Shown here: positions 1 through 13,382 of the stretch, one piece after another
Layout of the letters: every line of letters starts with the position of its first letter
Numbering within the stretch: the stretch's first letter is position 1
The notes under the pieces: model-generated
Seen by the model: the letters and a program-made list of their open reading frames with translations, nothing else
Told to the model about the DNA's origin: nothing
Database searches by the model: none
Origin: Corydoras sp. C115
Taxonomy: Eukaryota; Chordata; Actinopteri; Siluriformes; Callichthyidae
Assembly (NCBI GenBank): GCA_019802505.1
Contig: JAFMOC010000031.1
Coordinates: 2,786,001-2,850,000, forward strand
Direction: 5' to 3'
Length of the DNA: 64,000 nt
Program-made: the position numbers and the translations under genes

Positions 1-2298
1 CATCCCATGGGATACAACTCAGACTGCTTGGCTTGAAAGTTTGCAAAAGTGACCAGCAAACAATCCTATTTGATATGCAATGCACACACGGCCCATCCCC
101 ATAACCTCGGCTTAACCAATGTGATTGATAAGATCAATATGATGAGGTATGAAGTGACAGTCCAGTACATGACACCTTGGTATAAATTGTATAATTCCTT
201 TTTATCCTCCCTCTCTAACTATGTGCCCATTATTAGCATTTGGCAGGAGTAATATGTGATGTGCTGAGGTGGACACCATTGGGATTAAGGGACTGCCCAC
301 AGTTTGCAGCAACTTATTTTAAACTCTAAGAGGGTTTCTTATGTACACCTCACCGAGAATTTAATAGAGCTGTAACATTTGTTACTATATTTCTTAAGAC
401 ACATTTGAAATATAGTAATGTACAGACACCTCACATATGTGGAATAAAATGTATATCTGTGAGGTCACAATGTACTCAGTGTTTGCTCAGGTAGTGATAT
501 AACATGATTAAATGATTTCCTAGAGGTTCTCTGTATGTGAGCAAATTATAATTTGAGATAGAAATAAAAATATTCTACTATGTCTGTAATAAAAGATATT
601 TTGGGAACCTGTTAGCGGTTTGGAAAGCAAGACAACAAAATACAACACATTGTGCATCAAAATTGGAAAAGGAAGATTGTGATTTTTCAGACAATTAGGC
701 TTCTTAATTGTAAACTGATTAAACTATAAAAATACAAATGTATAATTAATTGTGGAAATTAAATTTCATCACATTGACATATTTATCAAATATTTTATAA
801 TATCTGTCATAAAATAATGAATAGTTTTCTTATTTTTATCGTGTTGCTTGTTCTGAATAATCTCAGAATGAAGGTTTGGTTCTATCCCAGCTCTCACTAT
901 ACGAAAGGCATGGGGGCACCTCAAAGAGGTCACTGCCTTTACAGTGCAGAAACACAGACAAAACAAATTCACCCGACTTACAGGGGTGTCATGCAAACTT
1001 TGCACAGGACAACTTTACTGAGAAACGAATCTTCTTCCTGTATGGTATCAAATGGTAAATAATTTAATATTAATATTTTGTAATGAACAAATTCACTATT
1101 GTCCAGCTGCAGCAAGTATTGCCACAGGTTTTAATATGATCTAGATTAAATTACCTGACAGCAAGGCACAATGACTGACCTCAATGACTGGGCAATTAAA
1201 CCCACATAAATGATCAAAACTAAAGACCTTTGGAGGTGAGACTATAAAAGGTATGTTTTTGAAGTCTTAACCAATATAATTTGTCTATTTTAATACTATT
1301 TTCTATGCATGCTGCTGTTCCCATGAGCTCTAATTTCCATTTCTATCATATAAGAACATTGCAAACCAGGTTACATTAACTGAAATTGAGAGTTTTGGAT
1401 TTTTTTGTACACATTTATTAAAAAATGCACTGTTTATAAAAGGTCATTTCACTGTTTTATAAGTTTGACAGGTAGAAGCTCCAGAAAATGGATTGAGTAT
1501 GGATTTAGCTGGGGGGGTGCGTCAGTCTGTCTCGTGCTATTTTTCGCTCTCAGCACTGCACCAATTTCATATTGATGAGCTCGGCGGCAGCTCCAATTGC
1601 ATATCTTTTTAAAACATTTAACTGTAGAATGCAGTTCCAAAAATATTATTTATGTTACCTGCTTTTACTCTGTAATCACTTTTCAAATGCTTATATTAGA
1701 CCTCTGCATGAAGAACTCTTTATTGATATAATAATTATGGCATCTGCTTTATTAGAATGTTATCTGCAGATATTCATTACTGTACCTTAAACCACAGTTA
1801 ATGTGCAGGTCCAATATTACATACAAGCCAATGACACCTTATTTATTAGGACTCATTATTATTTATTATACTCATTATTTATTCATTTAATACTCATTTT
1901 CTAAGCTGCTCATGCCACTCTGAATAGTAGGGGGTGATTCAAACCATCCAGTACAAACTTACAAAATCTTGATGATGTGAGGTGAAACTGTGCTGCTCTG
2001 CCGCATCCTATTATTTAACATTCGTAAACATGTTCAAAAGACAACTTGGTCTTAACTGGGCTTTGTCCATGATTGTAATGACATTTTCTGCAAATGGTGT
2101 GGGGTGCGTGGTTGACAGCTTGCTAAAGTTTACTGAAATAATGTTGTTAAAAATATATAGGGTCTGCAAAGAGTTTCATGGTGATGGCAGCATTGGTGTT
2201 GATGTGTATAGGGAACACACACACGCCTGGAATAGTTATGTGTACACAATAAAAGCTTACAGTTAATCAGTTGTTAATCTCACTCTCACTATTTCTGC
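1..2298. other. AT-rich unique sequence, nothing recognised
   Basis: No open frame of note, no tRNA-like promoter boxes and no simple repeat longer than a few units. Short homopolymers and TAAT-type words are frequent, as expected for AT-rich intron. Confidence 0.5.
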
Positions 2299-2870
2299 AT
2301 TTACTTTAGAAATCAAGTGCATGTGTTTTATTACATCCTGTGGCAAATATTTGCAAAACATTCTCTATATTTCACTTGCAACTTTCAATAAAGTACTTTT
2401 TAGCACTTATTTTTCATTTTTTCTTATAACCACCTAAAAAATAGTATTTGCATAAAAATAGATATGTAGTTTTCTAAAGTGATTAAATTGCTCTCTGAGT
2501 AGCTCTGGGTTTGCCAGTTTAAATTGATGTGGCACTCAAAAGGTACCCGAGTTTTGAAAATGGTTAGGGATTTTGAAAGCATGTTTTGGCCATCCTACCT
2601 CCAATATTCACTTGCACACTTAAGAGCAATTAGCTTGAAGCTATCAAACTGGAAAAAGAATGAGATGATATCTTAAGATTTTCCTGGCTTTGTTCTTATA
2701 AAATAATTCAATATCCCTGAAAGACAACAGTGTTCCAAAAATAGTGAACATGTGTGCTGTGTTCAGTTCAGCCCTTATTTCAGCCCTTTTTTTAATAGAG
2801 ATTGTTTTGCAAATATTTGCCACAGGATGTAATGAAATACATGCAAATGCATTTGATTTCTAAAGTAAAT
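2299..2870. repeat. Long inverted repeat (arms 2299-2368 and 2796-2870)
   Basis: The left arm from TTACTTTAGAAATCAA to CATCCTGTGGCAAATATTTG and on to TCTCTAT is repeated in reverse complement in the right arm. There is one gap of about 7 bases in the middle and a few substitutions. The spacer is about 430 bp and shows no open frame. Long terminal inverted repeats with an AT-rich centre are the layout of a miniature DNA transposon. I could not see a convincing target-site duplication next to the arms, and I do not recognise the family. Confidence 0.75.
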
Positions 2871-5800
2871 CATTAGGGTTTCTGCAAGTTCACTAAAATT
2901 TTCTTGTCAAAACCATAGCGACTACCTTCCAAACCATTTGAAGTTTATGCAGTGATCTGATTAGAACATTGAGAAAAAATATTCTAAACCCAGCAAAACT
3001 TATATTATAATGCTGTAAGAATCATTTCAAATTTAATTTTATTGCCTGCATTTCTAACATTGTCTCAGATCAACCAAAACTATAAAAACTATAAAGAATT
3101 TTATTCATTTTATTTTTTATTATTTATAAATGGTGTGAGGAAAGAATAAGATAAATTTCCTTTTGTGTAGCATGTTATTTTTTTGTACAAACGTGGACAG
3201 AAGTGTCTAAATCCCACAATGGGGAAAATTAGCTTCTTTGGAGTTCATCTAAAAAACAATAAGCACTCATAAATCCCAATCACATTAACAGAGACTCTCT
3301 AATCACTAGCCGTCACCCTAAGCATTTGTATTTTTCTTTTCTTTTTTTTCCCCTTTTTTTTTGTAAGGGTGGGGGGTGTTGAGGTTGCTTTAATTAGCAA
3401 TGAAAATCATAGGGTTACCAGTGCTGATGCTCTTCTAAACCCACTGTGAATAATTTCTGGGAATAAATTATGCCCTTGCTTCTAAAATATTTAATTACCC
3501 CTTAAACCAAATTAGGCCAGGGAAAAAAAGAAGAAGAAGAAGGCAGCTGAGAAAAGAGAAAATACTCATAAGGTGTATAGACAGGTTTGTCCCTACAGCA
3601 AACAGCCAAACACTCAGTTTTGGCAGTGAACGGTGCCCTGTATTTGTTATTTCACATATTGCCATTAAGAGGTGATAAAACTGCAGATGGGCGAAGTGCC
3701 CTAGTTCATGTTACGTCTAAACTTATCACTTTGTCAATATTTATTCAGCAGTGTGATAAATGTGGGGATTTTGCTGCCCCTTGTGGTCACCAGCCTCCTT
3801 CAAGGATTGCCTCTCTTCTGGCAAATAATGTATGTCAATTTGTCTGGTGATTTATGATGTTGACTAACTGAGTTGGTATCACGTAACTCCTTCAGCAAGA
3901 GGCAGCGTGGGATGCTTGGCAGCCATCCATTTTGTACAGGGAAAAGCAGTCGGCAAGCAAAACCCTCATGAGGAAAGGAGGAAAGATGAGAAAATAAGTG
4001 GGTCAAGCAGCAGGCGCAAGGGCATGGGCTAGAGACGAGGACCTCTGAAATCAATGCTGCTTTCTTCAAGGTTTGCTTTTGTGAAATATCGAACACTGTA
4101 AAAATGTGTAGCACAGCGGCAAGTGACATGAAGAGGAGCAATAACTTTTAGATCTGCCTTTGATTAGCCTATACTCTTGTGCTGGCGAGATTTGTAAATA
4201 CATAATAGGTGACAAGGATCATATTGTTTCCCCTGCTGTGCTTTTCTTTTCCAGCCCCTGGCGCATGCAGGGCAATCACAAAGGTTTTCTGCGTACAAAC
4301 TCCCACCGGACACTATGCACCAGAGCCTACCTAGAGTTTAGAAATCTCAACCATGTTCCATTCTCATGCACAAATCACAGATATAGGAAGCCAACAACAT
4401 ATTGTTTATGTGAGCTACATATTCGGGGATGCATATTCTGTGGTAGGCAGTAGAAAGTGCACAGTGTGACACTTTACACTTTGTGAAGGAGACTATGTTC
4501 CCTTTTTACATCCACAGTGTCTGGTTGCTTGCCGGCAAGCGCTATCAGATTCCACATTGCAAATTCTGGCTGCTATGAAGACGATTTGCAATTTGGACCA
4601 TTGAGCCAGCCTGCTGTCTATGAAAGAGAGTGACAGATTGCCTGTAGAGTTGAGTAATATCACAGTACTTTAAAGTGAAAATGCTTATGTGTTTACTAGC
4701 CAACTGTGAAGCCAATTCATGTCATCTTCAAAATGACAATGTAGAAAATAACTTTGTTGTTTGTGTCTGTGTGCTGCTGTGTGATGAAGCACCAGAGAAG
4801 CAAATCTTAACATTAATGGATAGCTAAATGAGTCTCTTATTTTACTTATTATGTTTACCCATTCTTTAAAAAAAAAGGAAATATCAGTTCCCAATAAAAG
4901 ATGGACATTGCATCCCCATCTGTTACTCTCATTCTGAAATACCTGAAACTGTGAATATACATGAATATGCAATTTGGAAACGCACCACGCCTCCCATAAC
5001 AGCAGGTCGACTGATGAGCTGCTAACAACAACATTAACTTGTAATCCACTGGTAAAATTTAGTATAGAAAAACTATATCCTAAATTGTCCTAAATCCTAA
5101 AAACTAGCTGCTTTTTTTTTTGCATGGTTTGGTCACATACATCAAAACTTACCCACACCCCTCCTTCACCCCCAAATTGTGGTGCATTTACCACCCAGGG
5201 GAGGTTGCGGTACGACAGGACAAAAACCCAGATCTGGCTGTCTGCCCAAAAAACAACCAGGTAGAGGACACAGCTCAAGACTTTGCAACAGTTCTCCAAT
5301 GGTGCATATTCAAAGGCCCCAGATTTACTTTTTTCATTAATTAAAAAATATACCAATGGTAACAGCAATAATATAACTATGTTCCTAGTCTTTGGTGCTT
5401 GCCCCGGTAGTTAAAGTTATATTAAAGTTACATTATTTCAACATTAAATCAAACTTCCAAATATGTGTACTCTAAAGGTTGTATCTTATTTCTTGATATA
5501 ATATCAGCATTTCAAATACTGTATAAGGACCATATCATACATATTGCACTGCTCTCTAAACAAGTCGGAATGATTTATTTATTGCACCCTGCATAAACAC
5601 ATTTTGCCACCAGTGCTCTCAACCTTAAACAGACCTGTAGCACTACTTTAACATCTATCTACTGAGTACAGCTGTGAGCAGATAAGCCATTTTGCTCTAG
5701 GTTAACCTTGTTATCTGCCATACAGAGCATAGTTAGGTTTATCTTGACTTAACACTTCCCTTTGATGCCTTGGGGAGTCCTGTAGGGAAGAAAACAGACA

Positions 5801-6471
5801 TTCCTTGCTCATCAACTGTTTACTCATTACATTTCGATTCAGTCACCTTAGAGTATCACATTCTGTTGACTACAAGTAGCAAATTGTAGAGTTGGGATGA
5901 TATTAAAAATTCATATGAATCCCATGAAATAGAATATCACAGTTTTGTTATAGCTTGCGCAAAGCCTAACAGAAATAGACAAATAAGTAACTAAATAAAC
6001 CCCACTGACCCCATCACCCCAATGTGACTTTTCAACATACTGTAGGTAGCAGAACGCAAAAAGGCCACAGAGGATTGGTTTACCTTTATTATAGTATGAT
6101 GATATTTAAACCTTTAATGACATGTAAAATGCAGCTTGTACTTTATTTTGTATCATTAATGCTGACCTTGACCAGTTCAAAGCTTTGGTAACAGTTTAGC
6201 TAATTAGTTTATTAGCTAATAATAAACATTGATTTTCATCAGACAACAACAGAATTTTTGTCTGGTGATGTAACAGAATTAAAGTAGATGTTAAGTAGCA
6301 AGTTCTAATACTGATACTCAGTTCTGGAATACTTAAGCTCAACTTAAAAAGTTAAAAAGGCTAATCAACTGATTATCTCTGTGTGTCACTGCATTAACTA
6401 CAGTACATTTGTGAAGATTTTACATATGGTGTAGTATATGTCTAGAATACAGTTTAATACACTAATATTCT
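2871..6471. other. AT-rich unique intron sequence
   Basis: Mostly unique sequence. It includes a short AAG run near 3527-3542, a G-rich run near 3366-3377 and a moderately balanced stretch from about 3850 to 4680. The open frames seen here (up to 113 codons at 3800-4141, minus) have no recognisable domain and no splice context, and look like chance. Confidence 0.45.
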
Positions 6472-6625
6472 TTCATTTATTTTCTAGGTCACTTTTCTGA
6501 ATTAGGCCTGCCACAGTTCTACCCCAGGGCTCAGTGGGCAACAGCTTGTCAGTTCATCAAAGGGCAGACACATAAACAAACACACATACATCCACTGGCA
6601 ACTATATATCTTCAATCTGATGCTC
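6472..6625 (-). repeat. V-SINE-related 3' fragment, reverse orientation
   Basis: The order of words (a TTTATTTTCTAGG-type tail, AATTAGGCCTGCCACAG, CAGGGCTCAGTGGGCA, a CAGTTCATCAAAGGGCAGACACA block, then CTGGCAACTATATATCTTCAATCTGATG) follows the reverse complement of the 3' half of a dispersed fish SINE-type repeat that I know from many teleost genomes. The copy is diverged and truncated. It abuts the inverted SINE pair that begins at 6661. Confidence 0.6.
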
Positions 6626-6660
6626 TTACATATCTTCAAATTGGGTGAGAAAGACTTCCA

Positions 6661-7098
6661 GGCAGTGTAGGACTGTAGTTAGCACTCTCACTTCAAACAA
6701 GAAAGTCCTCGGTTTGAGTCCCAGACAGGTCAAACAAGGTCTCTTCTATGTGAAGCTTGCGATGTTGTTCCATGTTCATATGGGTTTACACCAGACGCAC
6801 AGCAGAAAACAAGTATTTGTCTTTGTTTCTAACCCATTACAGCCTGGTGATCTGATCATCATTTTAATTCCTAGGTCCACAAACTGGTTCTATTTTGTGT
6901 GAAAGTTGCATGTTCTCCCTATGTCAATAAGAATGTGTCAGAAACAAAGACAAACATTTGTTTTCTGCTGTGCATCTGGTGGAAATCCACATGGATATGG
7001 AACAACATCGCAAGCTTCTCATAGAAGAGACCTTTTTTGGCCTGTTTGGGACTCTTCGTGCTTTGAAGTGAAAGTGCCAACAACTATGATACATTGCC
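6661..7098. repeat. Two V-SINE-like copies in inverted, tail-to-tail arrangement
   Basis: Arm 1 (6661-6830, plus) starts with a tRNA-like head: TAGTTAGCACTC and GGTTTGAGTCCC resemble pol III A and B boxes. A degenerate V-SINE central block (GTGAAGCTTGCGATG..TTCATATGGGTTTACACC) follows. Arm 2 (6940-7098) is its imperfect reverse complement; for example AACAACATCGCAAGCTTC matches GAAGCTTGCGATGTTGTT. The spacer of about 110 bp holds another short central-block fragment (GTTGCATGTTCTCCCTATG). A transcript across it could form a hairpin of about 160 bp. It may be two insertions or one inverted duplication. Confidence 0.75.
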
Positions 7099-8359
7099 AC
7101 TTTAGTGCTAAACAACCAGTATAATATAGGTAACACCAAACAGCAGCATCTTGTAAATTATACCTTTATAACCTATACAGTTATTAACATTAAATATGAC
7201 TAAAGCAGAGATCCTGTACACAGCAATGTAGTGTATAAAGGTACTTTGTGATAATGGTTGCATATTGTTAGAAGAACCTTTTAGAACAGTGTAAGTATAA
7301 CTTCTATATAGATTGGGTTGTAGACATACATTTCAAGATCTTCTAAAGTTTAACAGTCACAAATAAGAGCATTATTAAAAAACATCACTGATATTTTCAT
7401 AGTCATTCTAGGTACATTGTTGACTGGACATATTTCATACTGTTTTAATACAGCAATGACAAATGATCAATTAAAATATGGACAGAGAGATTAAATGCCA
7501 TTTAGCTCTGTTATCATATTGATTCCAGTTATCAAATATATCGGTGCTTGTAAAGTACTGTTCAATAAGCGGAATCACAGAAGGATAGAGACAGTGTGAA
7601 TAAAGTAGATAAAATGCTTACAATAACAGCATTGACATTTCATGCAGTGAATCAGTGTGAAGCTGAATTAGCACAAGTCATAGGAGTGATAACACATACT
7701 AACAGGGATCAAACAGACTCATGGGAAAAGCGATTAGAGCCTGCACGTTGGGGAGAAAAAATAAATAAATAAAAATAAACATGAAAATAAAACTGAGTAA
7801 CATTGCTAACCTGCTGCATTCACATTGGTGACGGGGAAAACTTGTTAAAGACAGACTGCCACAAGCTGTCTCACATGATTTCCGTAAATGCCTTAATTTG
7901 ATATAAATCATCTTCAGGCTAGATGGGGAAATATCTCATTTACAAATCGTGTCCTCGTTTGTTAGTGGCACGGCACCTCAATTACCCGCCAAGCAGCTTT
8001 TTATTTATTCATGCACACAAAGTCATGTATTCATGAGGATTATCAGTTCCTCTCACAGAGAGTGGCAGCCACAAACAGCTTTTTTTAAACAGAAGGGTGA
8101 AATCTGATGCAGATTAAACTTAGAGTAGATAGAGTGAAGGATGTCAATGAATTCTCAGGTCAGCACTGGTGTCATTCTCTGACTATCTCTCAAAAATTCC
8201 AAAAAATGAAAACAAATAAATGAAGCTACTGCAGTTGGATCTAACAGTGATACCAGAGCTAAAGAATGACACTGGAGCATTTCATACAAGATAATGTGTG
8301 CACCATGAAATGGGTTGGAGTCAAATCAAATATAAGAAATGATTCTGTGCAACGTGTCC
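7099..8359. other. AT-rich unique intron sequence
   Basis: No exon, repeat family or RNA gene recognised. A short A/T-rich AAATAAATAAATAAAAATAAA stretch lies near 7747-7780. Confidence 0.45.
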
Positions 8360-9240
8360 TACGATCTCATTTTTATTTAACAGGGAGAAAACAAAATGAC
8401 GCTGCGCTGGAGAATGGCGGGAATGAATTGTTTTGATGGCTATTAATGTGACTGATAGATGTAATGAAACATGTTTACAAAGTCACACTGGCATGTGATT
8501 CATGCCAAAGGATTGCCAAGTTCCATTGTTCTTATTAAAAGAAGAAAGGAAAGGAATCGGCATCTCCTTAATTCATCTGAACGTCTGGGCTTCCCATGGC
8601 TGCATTATGCACTAGACACATTTATCAGGATCCGGCAGCGCTCTCATGACGAGCCTTATCAAATTATCGACGAGCGGAGTGTCTGCGAGCAAGAAATTAG
8701 AAACACCAGCGCCACTAAAGAATGCAATTTGCCTAGATCTAGCGTGGCAAATGCTCACCGGTGCAGGGCTGAACTTGGCGTAGCATGCACAGAGAGGACA
8801 AAGCATACCGAGTAGCTGTCTGTTGGGACAGCTGTCCTCATGTCGCTCTGACTGGAGAGGTGGCTGCCCCTGAAATTCATGACAGATGCTGTCAAAGGTG
8901 AAACAGATGGGTTTGACTTTGGAATGGTGCAGCTTCAGGCATTTGAGCTAGGAAACAATGGTGATCATCATTCCGACGAAGTAGCAGAGATCGAGGTGTT
9001 CACTTCTTGCATGGAAAACGACACGAGACGTGGCTTAGCAGGCCCAGTGCTGCGGAATATGATTAACTACATTATCTACTATTCTGAGGGGACAGACACT
9101 TGGGCTGTGCTTCGCTACTCTGTACTTTGTAGATAACAGGTGTGCAGGATCCCGATCACATCATGATATGCATTCCTGTAACAGCACTCGAGAGTGTTTA
9201 CTCTTACTGTGAAGAAATGGAGTGGAAAATGCCTAATTAG
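8360..9240. other. Balanced-composition, repeat-free block with CpG cluster; candidate conserved non-coding element
   Basis: Base composition changes from AT-rich to nearly even, with many CpGs between about 8630 and 8830 (CCGGCAGCGC, TCGACGAGCGG, TGCGAGC, CAGCGCC and others). It has no dispersed repeats and no simple repeats. Such blocks inside introns of developmental neuronal genes are often enhancers. Open frames at 8471-8815 and 8879-9136 (plus) have no recognised domain. Conservation itself cannot be seen from one sequence. Confidence 0.4.
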
Positions 9241-12200
9241 ATACACCTTGTACAACATATTTGCTAAGAATTAGGAATTCGTAATATCTTGGGCATAATG
9301 AAATGGCTAATCCTAACCCTAATAGAATAATTAGCCATGGGACAGGCTAATCTAAATAAGCCTGTGCTTTGATTTATTGCACAACCAGAAGGAAATATAA
9401 TGTGGGGCCATAAAAATGCATTCTAATGCTGTATTGAGTCTCAGTGGAACAGTGTTTGCTTTCCTTCAAGTCCTCTTATTAGCAACTTAGAGGACTATGT
9501 CACAGCAGTGTTTAAAGAGGCTGCTCAATACAGTGGGGGAGGAGGGCTGTAGCAAATCAACCATTCATACAGAGGTTCCTGCGGGTTGCTACTGGAGATG
9601 CCATGTCACTTTAAAAAAAATGCATAATTAACTGGAACTTGAGCATGAGGGGGTGGAGGAGAGATCTACGGGCTTGAGCACATCAAGGCATCTCTAGCAC
9701 CATGAGAGTTCTGCACATCATTAGAATGCAAATCTGCCATTTGAAGGACAAAACACTCATCCGGTTGTACAATGGGCCTCCTGATGTTTACACCGTCGTG
9801 GTGCAATACCTCAGCTATGCTACGAAAGCTGGGACTGTGTCATGTGGTTCATCGTGTCTCGGTGAGCGTTAACTAGCATGCTCGCTGCTGTATGGCCCAG
9901 TGATTTCTTACACTGACAGCAGGTCCAATCATCAATTATTATAGCTCACTAGGTCTAATGGATATTTCCCCCCTGCTCTCACACTTTCAGCCAGGGCTGC
10001 TAGTGTGAAAGCAAGTGAGTGCGAGTGGGGAAAAAAAAAGAAAGAGCGAACCCTGGGGAGCAGTGCGCCTGTAAGCATGCCGCAAGACAACATCTGCCTC
10101 CTCCTGCGAGCCACAAGTTAAGCCTACTTCACAAAGAAAGACGCACTATCAGGTAACTAGCTCACACCATTCAATGAAATTAAACACATACATTTACACC
10201 TGTGCTAATCAACCAATGCGTGTTAATTTTGCAAACTGCCGTCATATTTATTTTAAGAACTATCTTACACTTAATGTTTGGCTCCCGAATCAGTTTTATT
10301 CTCTCATGGCTTGTTCTTTTACAATGGAATGTATTTGTATAGGATTGTGCTAGTCCCGCTCACCATTTCATTTATAGTCATTCCTCAAACTCATAAAAAT
10401 TACAAATATTTTGCCACCAACTGAGATTAAATGTTTTAAAAGCTTGCATTCTTTGGCGTATTATGTACACATCAGCTGAGCTCCCAGTGAGAGGCTGAAA
10501 GCTGTACTACACTGTATATGAAATATGTCATTTTGGCTGTTTATATACGCTTTCCTGAGTAAATCAAAATATTATATATCTACTCACTGGACACTTTTTT
10601 GAATACTTTACATAAAAAATTTAATTCTCATCATTTTTAGAACTAAATCCATAAATACTGATGCTCCATTTGCACAACCCTATAGAAGGTCCATTTCATT
10701 GCTTTTTAAATCGGCACCATTTTCAGATGTGCTAAGATAATTGTAAAACCATTTCCTAATGAGCAATCAGCTTTTAAACTTGATAAACTTGGATTAGCTA
10801 ACACAGTGTGCCATACGAACACAGGAGTTATCTAAAACCTATTCAGATCGTATCCAATTAAAGGTCAATCATTTTCAGCTATCCTGACGGAGTAATTTAA
10901 AGTCATTAAAACATTTCTAAGTGACACCAAGCATTTGACTGGTAGTTTATCTTTCAGGACAAAAGGTAGATATTAAAAACTGCCTTGACATTTACAAACA
11001 AATTTTCCACCTCTGCAATGTGCATGTGTATAGGTGGCAGCCACTAAGAAGTCTGTTCTCTTTTTTAATTAAGACTCGGAAACAAATATTATCAATTGGA
11101 TGTTAATTACTTTATATTATATTACTTTATTTATTAGGATACAAATTGTGATTTGTCATTGAGACAAATATGATATATACCTGCTTATGGTTCCTACACG
11201 TGTACCAAAAATAACCATACCCTTGTTTTATTGGACAGATGCTGACAATATATTAAAAGTGGATCTTAATAAACGCTCCAATGATGAGTCCTTTATTAAA
11301 AAAATGTCAGCATTCAAAGTGCAATGTCAAAATTGGCTTAATTAACACATTCAGATGGAGAGTTAAAAATAAAGATGTATATGCATCAGCGTGTAGAGCA
11401 CAGTGTGACAGATGTTAGACAGCTGTGGGCCTGGGGACTTGGTCCACAAGAGTAGAGGGGAAAATCGATGCAGCCGAGCAGGTGGGTTGAGTTAGCAGGA
11501 CAAAAGGGACCAAACGGCCAGTTAAGGTGGCTGATGGCATTTGCACTGGTGGCCTGATCCACTTCAGCCTGGAGGTCTTGCAGATGTTCAGCAGTGGCCA
11601 ACCTGACCGTGGCAAATGTGATGAATGCCCTGCTTCAACGCCGCTGTACCCACACTGCTTGCCAGGTTTCTGTGTTCAGTGTCAAGCCCTCAAAAGCTCC
11701 CTGTCATACTCAGTTAGGCCAAACATTTCCTGCAAGGGCGAGCATAATCCATCCTCCCCGTTTCCCAACTGGAATCCTTTTTCCCCCAACTCAGCAAAGC
11801 TCCCAGTTCCCTACACACTCAATCCGTCTGCGTTAGTCGGCCCTCGAGCTCTTTTCAAACTCATCCGTTTTTCCGAGAATGCCAATTTATCAAGGAATCA
11901 GAGAGCACATCGATCACTGGACTACAGGGTGCCACTGAGTAATCCAGCTGCTTCATGCACACACACATGCAGAGATTAAAACTCAGCAACCAACCTGTGC
12001 AATAATATGAGGATCTAGCTAGACGGAAAGAAAATATTATTTCCCCAGATTCAGCTCTTTCCAAATACACTCAAATAGAGCTGTCATTCTAGTGTTCTTA
12101 ATAGATGGCCATCCAGGCTGTATACCCGATGCGCTTACCCGTTCTATTGTCTGCAGTTGGACCTATTCGCTATCAAAAGCAAACATTCCTATAATGGCAG

Positions 12201-13248
12201 CGGTGCCTGTTTGGAAGGATGGTTGTTCACAGGATATAATCACTAGTTCAATAGAACTATATTGGTAAACATACAGCCTCCCTTATGTTGCACCTTTTCA
12301 GTCTATAGAGGACATATTGATGCTCAGCCATTCTGGTCAATAAGTCCTTCTGAGCATACCCATCTTTATCCTTGATACTGCCTGGATGTGAAAAATGGGA
12401 GCAGGGTGAGACCATGCATTTTAATCGGTTTCACAATGGCGTACCACTGAGGAGAAAATATACTACTTCTAGTCGCCTCAGCTGTCTTCTGATCAGATCT
12501 TGATTATAAATTAGCTATAAATCCTCAGGTATCGATGACCTTTTTGATTCAACAGGGCTGAAAACAGAGCGGGAGAAAAGTCACCCTTTTTCTTTGATGT
12601 CAGATTCCATTCTTTTCTGGGAATAATTTGTGAGTAATAACACCCACGGTAAGTGCAAATGGCCTGGCTCTTTGGTGTGTAGCGCTGCTTTAAAAAGCCT
12701 CTGCTGTCCAAAATGACAGCAGGTCTGAAATGGGCACTTTCTGCCTGCAATTGAAATGCAAAGTGATTTTACTCTCATCTGGAGGAGCTGTAGTTTTAAG
12801 CTGTCTAAACTCAATTACTGTGAAACCAACAGTTGATCTAATTCCTCGAACATGCTCATCAGCCTAAATGTTGATGCAGAATCTATTAAAGGAAGAAAGG
12901 AAGGCAGTTCACATCCATGAGACTGCTTCAGAAGAAGATAAGTTTGTAAAGAACGGCATGGAGATATTATGTTTGCTGTAAAAGATGACAGCTATCGTCA
13001 ATTTCTGCCATCATGCCCCAGTCATATGACATTCTGACACCACTGGTCATGATGTACGACAGCCGGCTCTTGCTGACAGGCATCCACACTGACCAAAACA
13101 GGGACCAAAGTACCCTGTAGGTGAGACTGAATACAAGGTATACTCACTGATGTTTACACTACCAACCTTCTTAGTCAAATGTGTATACACATATAAATGT
13201 TATGTCCATACACTACAAGAACAGAAGTACTGGGACATCTATATTTAG
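9241..13248. other. Unique intron sequence with moderate-GC patches
   Basis: No dispersed repeat or exon is recognised. The stretch 9420-10140 and the stretch 11390-12000 are less AT-rich than their surroundings. The second holds the longest open frame of the window (11527-11979, plus, 150 codons), whose product shows no domain and reads like translated non-coding DNA. Confidence 0.4.
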
Positions 13249-13287
13249 TAATTTAGCGGATGCTTTTATCCAAAGCAACTTACAAAT
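13249..13287 (-). repeat. SINE/LINE 3'-tail fragment, reverse orientation
   Basis: AATTTAGCGGATGCTTTTATCC and CAAAGCAACTTACAA are the reverse complement of the TTGTAAGTCGCTTTGGATAAAAGCGTC tail seen in the full SINE at 35485-35680. No tRNA-like head is present, so this is a 5'-truncated insertion. Confidence 0.75.
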
Positions 13288-13382
13288 GAGAAAACAACAG
13301 TATTTGAGGAGGAACCAGCTACACTGTAGAATTATCAAACCTGATCATTATTCAATCTGCATTTCAAATCTAGGTTAATCCT

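Noticed and set aside
8879..9136. 85-codon plus-strand frame that looks protein-like
   Set aside because: No family recognised, no acceptor or donor of note, and antisense to the gene. Kept only as part of a candidate conserved block.
11527..11979. Longest open frame in the window (150 codons, plus)
   Set aside because: No recognisable domain, no splice or promoter context, opposite strand to the gene, and composition like its non-coding surroundings. Chance frames of this size are expected in 64 kb.
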